Shown: positions 1 to 8,494 of the stretch, piece by piece | How positions within the stretch are numbered: the first letter of the stretch is position 1 | How the letters are laid out: each line of letters begins with the position of its first letter | Notes under the pieces: generated by a model | What the model saw: only the letters and a program-made list of their open reading frames with translations | What the model was told of the DNA's origin: nothing | Databases searched by the model: none | Assembly (NCBI GenBank): GCA_947359465.1 | Contig: OX375882.1 | Span: 52,760,509-52,824,508 of the forward strand | From: Metellina segmentata | Lineage: Eukaryota; Arthropoda; Arachnida; Araneae; Tetragnathidae | Reading direction: 5' to 3' | Length of the DNA stretch: 64,000 nt | Made by a program: the position numbers and the translations under genes

Positions 1-609
1 TCATTATCCCCCGAGAATTACGACGAAGCAATTCAAATTCTCAAAGAACGATTTGGTCGAAAAGACATTCTCATTAGCTCGTATATGCATAAACTGTCAA
101 ATTTACAACCCGTCCGAAGTTCGAGTGACATTTATTCATTGAGAAAATTATATGATACTTGTAATGTACAAATCAGGTCACTGAATTCATTAGGAATTAA
201 AACGGAATCATACGGAAATTTATTTCACCCGCTATTACTAAAAAATATCCCCCGTGATATAGCACTTGATTTTGCACGACAAAAAGCAAACAGCGAAGAT
301 TTTAATGTTGACGAATTAATGTGTTTTCTGAAATTAGAACTGCAAAGCAGAGAAATGGTACAAAATTTTTCGTATGATAAGAACTACCATAACAACTCTT
401 ATAATTCGCCGAACAAGCATTTCAATACTCACGATGAAAAAAATAAACCATTTCCTTCCTCACAGTCCTTTCAAGGTCGGCGCCAAACGGAACGAACGCA
501 TAAAATCAACAAAATTGCAACCGTCATATGTTTTTGTTTATTTTGTGGAAGCGAAACTCATGCTAAGGAAAAATGTTTGATGACTCCCGAAGAAAAAAAA
601 ATAGTTTAA
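1..609 (+). pseudogene. gag-like fragment (DUF1759-type) with start of zinc knuckle
   Basis: Frame 1 is open from base 1, so the true start is upstream. Residues such as LSPENYDEAIQILKERFGR, followed by a helical stretch around YSLRKLYDTCNVQIRSL, match the DUF1759 domain found in gag of BEL/Pao-type elements. It packages element RNA in cytoplasmic particles. Near the 3' end a Cys-rich segment (CFCLFCGSETHAKEKC) begins a zinc knuckle. The frame ends at a stop at 607-609, and the protein continues in another frame (next entry). DUF1759 together with a Gypsy-type integrase downstream is the unusual point. The family call is from recognition of the conserved block. Confidence 0.65.
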
Positions 610-887
610 AAGATACGAATCGCTGCTTTCTTTGTTTTGAAAAGAATTGCTTTACCAGAAACTGTACTTCGAGATTACGCTGCACCAAATGTAATTCAAA
701 ATTTCACAATGAGCTTTTGCATGAAGACACGAAGAGGTTTAATAAAGTCGAAAATCAAAATGAATCTAACGCCTTAACAGCAAAGATTTCTACCAAATGT
801 TTTTCGAACGTATACAAAGAAAAAAAAAACGAAACAAATTATGCGATGACTCGCCGATTGTTAAGCTTACTTGTGAGGGTAATTTAA
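610..887 (+). pseudogene. zinc-knuckle continuation of gag (shifted frame)
   Basis: In frame 3 the stretch around 619-710 reads with closely spaced cysteines (CFLCFEKNCFTRNC, then CTKCNSKFH), the second zinc-knuckle block that follows DUF1759 in this kind of gag. It overlaps the end of the frame-1 segment at 573-609. Since the preceding and following domains lie in frames 1 and 2, at least two indels have broken the polyprotein here. No independent start is likely; nearby ATGs are incidental. Function in an intact relative would be nucleic-acid binding. Confidence 0.5.
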
Positions 888-1687
888 TTAATGCTGTCGC
901 AAATACGGGTGCACAATTAACTGTTGTTAAGACTGATATCGTGCCCAAAATGTATAGAACGCCTCAAGGATCAGTAATTCTCACGTCAGCTTTTGGACAA
1001 AGTTTAAAAGCCCCTCTCATCAATTTACCTTTATCGAAGTATTCTGAAGATGGTAAATTTAAGTCCCCTATTAACATTACATGTGCCATGGTTGATAAAT
1101 TATGCAATGATGTCCTTTTGTCATTGAGTGCTTATAAAGAGTTAAATGGAGATGATAAGCAAGGTTTAAATTTTGAATGCAATAATTTAAATGCTATTAA
1201 TGATAGTCTTAATGAAATGCCTTTTTATGAAATTGAAGATTATTGTGAAATATTTGACCATGATAATGAAAGTAGTGTTAAGAAGAAATGCGAGGAAACG
1301 GTTAAGAAAACAATTGAATGTTGTGCATTATTGTCTAAGGATAATTCTATAGATGATATCAAACGAAATAACTCTGTTTCGGATTCAGAAATGTTCCGAA
1401 ATCAACAATTAAACGATCCATCTTTACGATCATGTTGGCAAGATGCTGAGAACGGAAGTAATAGATTCCTTGTTATCGACAAATTTTTATATCATAAAGA
1501 TAAAATTCTAGGAGAAGGTGTTCACCAATTAGTTGTTCCCAACGAAAGAGGAAAACAACTTTTGGAGTTAGCTCATTCAAGCTTATGGGGAGCTCACCTT
1601 CGAACCAAGAAGACGGCTGAACGGTTAAAAAACTCATTTTATTGGCCTGGGATCAAGAAAGATGTTAATGATTATTGCAACACTTGA
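797..1687 (+). pseudogene. aspartic protease-like segment plus integrase zinc-binding head
   Basis: Frame 2. About residues 25-110 look like a retropepsin: NAVANTGAQLTVVKTD stands where a DTGA/DSGA active site would be, so the catalytic Asp is read as Asn. A 90-residue charged linker follows. From about residue 200, LRSCWQDAENGSNRF and the block with HSSLWGAHLRTKKTAERL then YWPGIKKDV match the H2C2 zinc-binding head of Gypsy integrases (His-His, then Cys-Cys). The frame ends at TGA 1685-1687, inside the C-terminal half of that zinc site. The absence of RT and RNase H between protease and integrase is seen directly. It could be ancestral for this element type or an internal deletion. Confidence 0.65.
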
Positions 1688-2503
1688 ACTTCCTGTCAAC
1701 TTCAAGCTAAGAAGCGTCCCTTTGATGAAGTTCCTATTACGCCATTAACTCGTCCAGACGAACCATTCCAGATAATCAATGTTGACTTAATTGGACCCGT
1801 GGAACCAAGCTGCCGAGGTTACAAATACGTACTCTGTGCCGTTGATCAATGCACGAGGTGGCCCGAAGCAGTACCGTTAAAGACACTGAGTGCCAAATCA
1901 ACATGTGAAGCGTTGTTGCAGATCTTTACTCGTACGGGAATTCCTCAAATCGTTGCATCAGACCAAGGGACTAATTTTACAGCATCTTTGACCCAAGAAG
2001 TTATGAAGAGGATTGGATCTTCACCAAGATTTTCTACCCCTTACCATCCAAGCTCGAATGGCCTTGTGGAAAGATTTAACGCTGTTTTAAAGGGAATGAT
2101 ACACCATATCATCAGAGAGTTTTCTCAAGACTGGGAGAAGCATCTACCCTATCTACTATGGGCGTACTGAGAAGTTCCCAATGCTACGACTGGTGTCAGC
2201 CCGTTCCAGATGCTCTACGGTCGACGTCCTAATGGCCCTTTGTCCATATTGAAAACGACATGGACTGATGAAACCCCTATCCCTTTAGGACAACTACGCT
2301 CAGTAACAGACTATCTGAATGGCTTGAAGATAAAGTTGGAAAAAGCTACTGAATACGCAGGACTCACAGCTGTTGGCAAGCAACGAGCTTATGCATTCTG
2401 CCATAACTGGAAGACTCGTCAAAAAAAAAAAAAAAAAAAAAAAAACATGTTCACGCGAACAAGAAACGACAGTTCAAGACTGCTACCAACAATGTGGAAG
2501 TGA
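1688..2503 (+). pseudogene. Gypsy-type integrase core and tail, interrupted
   Basis: Same frame (2) as the preceding segment. The rve core shows the DDE residues: VDLIGPVEP (first Asp, about 1784), VASDQGTNFTA (second Asp, about 1960) and SSNGLVERFN (Glu, about 2070). A TGA at 2168-2170 falls just after the core, in the WAY motif, and the frame reopens as TTGVSPFQMLYGRRP. Further on a run of 25 A (2421-2445) stands within the tail and spoils it. In a working element this protein joins element cDNA to host DNA in the nucleus. Confidence 0.75.
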
Positions 2504-3217
2504 TATATGATGTGGACATTGATTTTGGTAATGTTGAAAACGTTCCAAAGAATCATAACTTTTGACTATCACGAACATTATGACTGTTTGAATTTTCTTT
2601 AAATGCTGTAATTCTGAACTTCAAGATTTTATATGACGATATATGATCAACATGTATCTACATTTTGGAAATGCATACCATGTTTAATTCCTTACGTGGT
2701 ACACTTTAACGATTAATGTGCATTTTTTTCATGTATGCAGAAATAATTACTATTGATTAATATTTTAAAAGTTGATTTATATGATGTTTACTTGCTAATA
2801 CTCTTGAACGTTACCTTAATATTTTTTTTTTTTGCTTAGTGAATGTACGTATCTATATATATTCTTTTACTTCCTTTTGCTGAAATTTGTATTTTTAGAT
2901 TTGTTTATTTCTAGAGGAAAAGATAAATGCTACTTTTCGTAAAATATTTAGTATGTTGGTTGGAACAGATGAGTAAGAGCTGTCTCTATCATTATTGTTC
3001 TAAAGTAAATTTGTTTTGATGTTTATGTTTCTCTAGCTAACCAATCTTAATTTGAATTTATGTTGAAATATTTTTACTTTGAAGACCATTTTCAATTTAG
3101 GAGATAATTTTTTTGCTAGAAAATTTTGTGTTTGTTAGATGTTTTTAAGTTTAGAAATGTTGACATGTGGATTTGAAAGGTCTATGAAAGACGCAATCAA
3201 ATCTTTTAGGGGGAAGG
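2504..3217 (+). other. untranslated 3' region of the first LTR element
   Basis: About 700 bp of AT-rich sequence with no sustained open frame, between the integrase tail and the putative LTR. It ends in a purine-rich run (TTTTAGGGGGAAGG, about 3204-3217), which fits a polypurine tract priming plus-strand synthesis. Confidence 0.5.
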
Positions 3218-3499
3218 CGTCATGATCCACGCATGCGCTCCTTAAGCCGAACTGGCGCGCAACGCTTCCCTGAGACGCATGATAGAGAAAAGATACGATG
3301 GTCGATACAAAAGAACGCTGAGTGTCGTCTATTCGGTAGAAACGTAGGATGTGTAAATAATTGTTCCTATCACATGTTGTACATAGATTTTGTGTGTGTG
3401 TGTCGTCGTTTAAATAAAGGTGTAATTCATCTAAAAATAGTATGTGTTATTAAGAAGTATACGCTACGAAAGAACCCAATCCTGGCTACGATGTAAGCA
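3218..3499 (+). repeat. probable 3' LTR of the first element
   Basis: Begins right after the polypurine tract (CGTCATGATCC, a possible decayed TG start) and contains a polyadenylation signal (AATAAA near 3413-3418) preceded by a GT-rich tract. A CA end at about 3499 is possible. The partner LTR is outside the window, so the boundaries are inferred. Confidence 0.4.
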
Positions 3500-3546
3500 T
3501 TGTTTTTAGTTTAGCAAAATCCTCACGTTTCGTCGTGGGTTTTAAT

Positions 3547-4030
3547 CTAATGTTGAAACATTCCCCAGTACTTTACAGTGAGGATAACTCTGGAATAATT
3601 CAAGCTCGGGAAATTTTTCAAACAGCTTTTCGAGGCTTTTTCGTGAAAGATCATTATCCAACGTTGTATCCCTTTTCCATCTGGGATTGGGTTATTGTCT
3701 TCGCTTCTTTGCATTTGGAGCAGAATATGAGGGTGTGCTTCTCCTTTGATCTTCGCCCGAATCGGGAATTCGGTCATCTGAAATAGTCGAATCACCATCT
3801 TCATTGTTAATCATCAGGTCAATCTAGCCACAAACATCTTGAGGACGAACCTCATTCAAAGCTCCATCGTTCATGTGTTATTCATCACTCAAATTCGCGT
3901 CTTCATCAGATGGCAATATGCAAAGATCAGGATCGTCTACGTCCTCGAGCTCATCATCGGATATGCTGTTGAAAAATTCCAGCCCGGTTCGCGGGAACTT
4001 GCGAGGTATCTCTGAAATATATAGTTGATA
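3547..4030 (-). pseudogene. piggyBac transposase-derived N-terminal fragment
   Basis: Read on the minus strand, the segment from about 4018 down to 3547 gives an acidic stretch, SISDDELEDVDDPDLCILPS, then SDEDANLSDE, and further on RPQDVCG and SAPNAKKRRQ. This pattern (acidic repeats, DPD, LPPxxDxNxxDE-type block, then a basic SYSAPNAKKRR block) is what I know from the N-terminal region of PGBD3-like proteins in arthropods. There are at least three stops or frame changes. The DDD catalytic core is not visible on either side, so only the non-catalytic N terminus survives. A piggyBac-type MITE lies 0.5 kb away. The call is by resemblance. Confidence 0.5.
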
Positions 4031-4567
4031 CGGAGTGATACCTGAGAAGCACTTGAATAGTCAATTCCTATTAGGAATGGCATATTACGTAAAAAAATAT
4101 TATTAAAACTAAGAAAATTATTAAAACTAAGAGAAATAAAATCCTTGCAGAGAATGAAACTCATTGGTTGTAACCGTAACGACTACAGATTACACCTTCG
4201 TCGAGTCTTGAAAAAGGAATGTTGTTGGAATGTGATCTTTGCAAAGGTCATTCAAAACGCGCTCCTCTCTTTTCCTACCCGTAAGTCATGTGATAAATTT
4301 CAACCAACCATTTCACCAAAGGGGAATGTGGTTACTATTCTTGCAAGGTGAATAGTGAAGGAAATCCCTATCGTAAACATGTATAACTGTAACAATGCGA
4401 TTATCTTACAATAGAGTGTCACGGTTTGCAGAGAAAACGGGTGTTAGGCACATGCAGATACAAAAAGTGCCAGCCGAAAGAATCAGCTGCCACATTTATT
4501 AAGTCACCCATAGCAGAAGAAGAGTGATAATTAAAAATAAGGAGAGTATTTAGTCAAATTTTGCGAG
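4031..4567. other. unassigned sequence between piggyBac remnants
   Basis: No convincing gene. Near 4190-4260 on the plus strand a Cys-containing reading (KGMLLECDLCKGHSKRA) recalls a zinc-binding tail, but it is in opposite orientation to the piggyBac N-terminal fragment and is not supported further. Confidence 0.25.
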
Positions 4568-4999
4568 TTAAAAAAATCCCCTCAAACACTATATTCCAAA
4601 CGCCAATGTTCCCATTTGGGAACATCACAATTGTTGTAAAAATTACTTCCTATAAATGACACTTTTTATATTTGTCAATTTGATGTTTTGTCAATTTTTA
4701 AGAGAATATATGTTCCATAACTACCAAATCACGGCAGTAAAATTTTTTTTTTAATTTTTTTTAAAAGTTACAGAAACTAAAATTTGCATGACACTTTGAA
4801 GTTCACAAATTCAGTAAATTTGACCTAAATTCTATAAAAGAGCTGAATTTATTTTTTGATAAACGGTGGCACCTAAAATAAATTCATATTATTATGTGGC
4901 ATTTCGGCAAGTATGAATTTTCTAAACAAAGAATTAAGTTGTTAAAAAAATTCACAAAAAAATGTTCCCATTTGAGAACATTGGCAGGTAAAAGGTTAA
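4568..4999. mobile_element. piggyBac-type MITE
   Basis: Two inverted copies of a 23-bp sequence, 4603-4625 (CCAATGTTCCCATTTGGGAA...) and 4962-4984 (reverse complement CCAATGTTCTCAAATGGGAA...), enclose about 340 bp of very AT-rich non-coding DNA. Each is itself a near-palindrome. A TTAA lies just outside the right copy (4996-4999), preceded by ACCTTTTACCTG read inward, typical of piggyBac ends; a TTAA at 4568-4571 is a possible left border. It is non-autonomous. Confidence 0.6.
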
Positions 5000-5166
5000 A
5001 TTCAAGATTAAAATATAAATTCTACGAAAATAGGCTCACAGTAAATTAAGTTCAATAAAACCGGCTATATAACAAGTTCATTTTCAAAAACCTTATCGAG
5101 TTCAATTTAACCCATGATGTGAAAAATAAATGAAAATTCAAACTGATTTTTCACATTTCACGTTAA

Positions 5167-5189
5167 GGGGAGTCGGTACCCTCTATACC
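5167..5189 (+). repeat. left terminal inverted repeat of the Kolobok-type element
   Basis: GGGGAGTCGGTACCCT... directly after TTAA; pairs with 7717-7739. Confidence 0.85.
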
Positions 5190-5581
5190 GACAATGTTAA
5201 ATTGGGCAACTTTATGTACCTTTTTCTTAAAAAGTATGGAACGTAGAAGTTTGAAATTTTTTCTGTATATTAAATGTACCTTTATCTGTTTACTGAAGTG
5301 AGATTTTACAGATATATTGCTTACTTTTTTTTTTTAAATTGTTACGTAAACATAACCTTAAATTTTTCAAAACGTGTCATATTTTACTACGAAAACCTCT
5401 CTTCTAACAATTGTTTATGAAATATCCTTAAAATCTCACTTCAGTATATACAGTTATATCTAAGGAATATGTGTCAGAAATTTAAGGAGCATACATACAG
5501 TAGTTCCTGAGAAAAAGGTACACGCAGAATAAAAAACATGATTTTGAGAAAAATCAAATTTAAAGATAAAACAGTACCTGA

Positions 5582-7303
5582 TTAAAACATCCCAGCTCCG
5601 TACCCTGTTTTGTTCGGATTTTTTAGTTCTTCATCTTCTTCTCTTTTCCTTTTCAGCCTTTTTTCCTTCCTCTTCTCTTTGGATTGGGCAGAAAAGGCAT
5701 ATTTTGCTTTCGTCAATCTCTCCTTGTCGAGCGACTTCAGGGCATTTGTGGAATATTCTCCAGGATCTATCCCCAATCGTTTAAGCACTTCCACTTTTGT
5801 AATGTTTCCTTCATTAAATGTACAAATGGCATCATAAATTCCAAGTGAAAGTGCTTCAATCTGTACAAATGTTGATTTGGGAACGCGCGACCATATAACA
5901 TTATTTACGCTTTCATTTGGATTTTGCGTGTTCCCATGCACGCACTTTTGTAAAAGATCAGGGTGGGAAAGATCCCGGAAAATTGGACGCATGGTCTCCA
6001 TAACAGCAACAGGAAGACTATTTTGGTGTTTGTAAACACCTCCTGTCACTTCAGCTTTCTTGAAACGACACCACGAATCTTCGCCAGAGGGACAAAATCC
6101 ATGTTGCGGATTTTCGTCAGTCGAAATTTTATGTAGAAATATTGCCCAGACGGCTTGGCGCATATCTCGAACGCTGTTCAAATTTCGACGAATTGCTAAT
6201 CCGTAATATGACTGGATTTTGTCTATCTCGTGCTCAGTCAAACGTTTCTTCCCAGATAAACGTTTGCCGTCAGACAAGACTTGCCCTTTCATTGCTGCCT
6301 TTAGACGACGCAGTCTTGTTCCCATGCGTTTCATCACATGTCCAATGCACTCTATTTTTTCAATGGGAAATTCATTGCCATAGATGTTTTTGCGTTTGAT
6401 TGCATCAAAGGCTTTTGAATCCCCATCGCCTAAATATGTAACATATCGTGCATCGTGCTGTGACATGGAACGCTCAAAAATTCTGGATGCCCCTTCAACC
6501 TCCATCATTCCACTCGATCCTTGAAAATTACGCTTGCAGTTCTTCTGATGGACGCGTTTGTTCTTGCAAGCACAATACTTCGTCAGAATCTCTGCATCTA
6601 TAACCTTGCCCGTGTCTACGCTGGTCACAGTAACAGCACCGTTGAGAGACGTGTAACCTCGTTTCTGCCAGGTTCCATCAACAGCCACTGCTATGTTCTT
6701 GTTGTTACTGTTCTCTAATTTGGCTTCCTGTCCAGCTTTCTGCATAGTTTCATCACACACAAACTTGACAGCATCAAGAAGTCTTCGATTGTACGGTGCA
6801 AATCTGGTAGGTGGTTGCGAAAGATTCATCACCGCACAAAGCATTCGTCCAGCTTCAGCACCTCTTCCAATGGATCGCATAGCATACACAAACCTGGTGT
6901 TTATAGTAGCTATTTGAGTGTCATCATGATAGTCTGAAGAACAGAATTTGTCTTCATAGGCACATTTAAAACACCTCACAATGAAAGAAATAGCCAGACC
7001 AGATCCACTACTCAAAACTTGTAGTTCCAGTCCACTATCGCACAACTTACAACGCACTGATTTCTTAAATACTTTTGCAAGAATATTTAAGTCAATGATG
7101 GCATTAATAATGCCTTTGCTTTCACTACACGATGAAAAACTTTCATCAATGTCAGGCATTTTCTTCTGTCTGGCGCAAGAAGAGTCTTTCACGTCAGCTT
7201 TCCCATTTTCACTTTGATGGGAAACACAGTTATCCGAAGATAAACTACTACCTTTAAAAAAGGTTCCTCTGCGTTTTTTAAAAGCTTTAGAAGATCTAGG
7301 CAT
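5582..7303 (-). CDS. Kolobok / Mutator-like-domain transposase, 573 residues, intact
   Basis: A single uninterrupted frame from ATG (7301-7303) to a stop, flanked by matched terminal repeats. Residues 1-60 are basic and Ser-rich. Residues 85-114 form a CxxC...CxxC zinc ribbon. From about 130 (YAMRSIGRGAEAGRM) begins the conserved transposase domain. Candidate catalytic acids are D209 (VAVDGTW), D293/D295 (LGDGDSK) and E464 (NPNESVNN). A Cys/His-rich block (YCACKNKRVHQKNC, about 243-256) follows the first Asp, and IECIGHVMKRMGTRLRR (about 317-333) follows the second. The tail is highly basic (KEKRKEKRLKRKRE) and could be a nuclear signal. It would cut and paste the element at TTAA sites in the nucleus. 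Length is as expected for an entire protein of this family, so this copy is the best candidate for recent activity among DNA transposons here. Confidence 0.85.
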   Translation of the reverse strand: MPRSSKAFKKRRGTFFKGSSLSSDNCVSHQSENGKADVKDSSCARQKKMPDIDESFSSCSESKGIINAIIDLNILAKVFKKSVRCKLCDSGLELQVLSSGSGLAISFIVRCFKCAYEDKFCSSDYHDDTQIATINTRFVYAMRSIGRGAEAGRMLCAVMNLSQPPTRFAPYNRRLLDAVKFVCDETMQKAGQEAKLENSNNKNIAVAVDGTWQKRGYTSLNGAVTVTSVDTGKVIDAEILTKYCACKNKRVHQKNCKRNFQGSSGMMEVEGASRIFERSMSQHDARYVTYLGDGDSKAFDAIKRKNIYGNEFPIEKIECIGHVMKRMGTRLRRLKAAMKGQVLSDGKRLSGKKRLTEHEIDKIQSYYGLAIRRNLNSVRDMRQAVWAIFLHKISTDENPQHGFCPSGEDSWCRFKKAEVTGGVYKHQNSLPVAVMETMRPIFRDLSHPDLLQKCVHGNTQNPNESVNNVIWSRVPKSTFVQIEALSLGIYDAICTFNEGNITKVEVLKRLGIDPGEYSTNALKSLDKERLTKAKYAFSAQSKEKRKEKRLKRKREEDEELKNPNKTGYGAGMF

Positions 7304-7716
7304 TTTAAAGGCTTATAAATGCTAGAATTCTACAGAATATACAACTTACGTTGAATGAAAATCAATAAAAGAGAAGCGCAAACAAAATTCGTTTTGATAC
7401 AAACAAATTCAATTCGGAATGAGCGGTTAAACCAAAACAAACAACAATCACAGTTACAGTTAAATTACAGCTCGTAGAGAACTAATAAATAAAATAAATT
7501 GAGGCTTTGCAGTCAGAACTTAGAGTTGAAAGGCCAGTGTTTACGTTTTTATCTGTCAAAGTGGGCGTGGCACGATCAGCTAATGCTTTGTTTACATTTT
7601 TTATAGTTCATTTTAACTTATTTCTAATTTGAATTAATGTAAAAGAGTTGCATCATTGGAAAGGTCTTGAATAGGAGATTTCAAAAACACCAAAACATAA
7701 AAATCGATATTTTGAA

Positions 7717-7739
7717 GGTATGTAGGGTACCAACTCCCC
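7717..7739 (-). repeat. right terminal inverted repeat of the Kolobok-type element
   Basis: Reverse complement reads GGGGAGTTGGTACCCT..., followed on the plus strand by TTAA. Confidence 0.85.
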
Positions 7740-7929
7740 TTAAAGACATTAAAAAAATAACTTCTAGTTGAATGTTTAAACTTAGCTTCATTTTAAAGAC
7801 ATTTGACACGCATGAAAAATTAAACGGACAGTTTTCGGAATACGTTATCGCAGAAATAAAATTACCTACTATCCCCTTTGCTGTAAATTCTTCAAGAAAT
7901 CGATTCATCCTATTTTAAGTTGCTATTTA

Positions 7930-8247
7930 TGTAGGATTGAAACTATTAACCTCCCCAGTCCTCACCAACAGCGCCCTCTACCTCCTATGGGCTGCGCGAG
8001 CAGCGAGCGACAGCAGATAGAAGGAAGTCCAACATTAAAGAGGAAGGTTATTCCTCGGATGTTCTGAAAGGACTTACTTTAATGAGCAAGACGTGCTCAC
8101 CGATGTTTGTGGCTTAGTTTGTGGTTTGTGCCAGACGGGTATAGTATATATTTTTCTGTATATAGTCATCTGTAACTATTCATCAGCTGCACCTCAATCA
8201 TTAATTAAATATTATTTACCGGAACTGTGTGTGAACTCAATTATTAC
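7930..8247 (+). repeat. 5' LTR of Gypsy element
   Basis: Starts TG (7930) and ends ACA (8247), just ahead of the primer binding site. The first 110 bp align with the partial LTR at 12866. Small indels separate the two copies, for example CTCCTATGGGCTGCGC here against CTCGCTGCGC there. Confidence 0.8.
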
Positions 8248-8251
8248 AAAA

Positions 8252-8269
8252 TGGGAGCTCGGCCGGGAT
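8252..8269 (+). promoter_or_regulatory. primer binding site, tRNA-Pro-like
   Basis: TGGGAGCTCGGCCGGGAT is two or three changes from the well-known tRNA-Pro-complementary primer site TGGGGGCTCGTCCGGGAT, and lies 4 bp after the LTR end. Confidence 0.75.
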
Positions 8270-8494
8270 GCACGGACATTCCTGTGTGAAGTAGGTGTTT
8301 TGATGATAGTTTTAAAACAGGTGAATTAAATGCTGAACTTTGTGTGCGTGTGCTCTGAACTGTTCTGTGGAACTGAGTGATTCTTCTGTGGATTAACCCC
8401 CTGGACAGCAATCATCATAAAAACGTGGATGCAGTGAATATCACCTGGAACGTTGATCTTCCGGACAGCAATCTTGTAAGTACAATTTTTGAAA

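Larger units (their letters stand above)
1..3499 (+). mobile_element. 3' portion of an LTR retrotransposon with BEL-like gag and Gypsy-like integrase
   Basis: The window opens inside this element; its 5' LTR lies off the left edge. In order I see a gag segment (1-609), a zinc-knuckle segment (about 610-720), a retropepsin-like segment (about 860-1140), an integrase zinc-binding head and core (about 1390-2170), an integrase tail (to about 2503), about 700 bp of non-coding DNA, a polypurine tract near 3207-3217 and a probable 3' LTR. No reverse transcriptase or RNase H lies between protease and integrase. Coding moves through three frames and has two in-frame TGA codons (1685-1687, 2168-2170) and a 25-A run (2421-2445), so this copy is dead. 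Element identity is firm; outer boundaries are not. Confidence 0.75.
5163..7743 (-). mobile_element. Kolobok-type (TTAA) DNA transposon, apparently complete
   Basis: Terminal inverted repeats at 5167-5189 (GGGGAGTCGGTACCCTCTAT...) and 7717-7739 (reverse complement GGGGAGTTGGTACCCTACAT...) match at nearly every position over 16 bp. Immediately outside each is TTAA (5163-5166 and 7740-7743), consistent with a 4-bp target duplication. The element is about 2.57 kb and carries one uninterrupted transposase frame on the minus strand. Repbase calls TTAA-duplicating elements with this protein type Kolobok; the protein domain is often labelled Mutator-like, but true MULEs make 8-9 bp duplications. Confidence 0.85.

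Noticed and set aside
3535..3786. Plus-strand reading with WDWVIVFASL, reminiscent of the first helix of monocarboxylate transporters
   Set aside because: The opposite strand reads as a piggyBac N-terminal region over the same bases, the rest of the plus frame has no transporter features, and it is 28 kb from and on the wrong strand for the MCT gene.
5610..7217. Plus-strand open frames opposite the Kolobok transposase
   Set aside because: Shadows of the intact minus-strand frame; composition follows the antisense codons.
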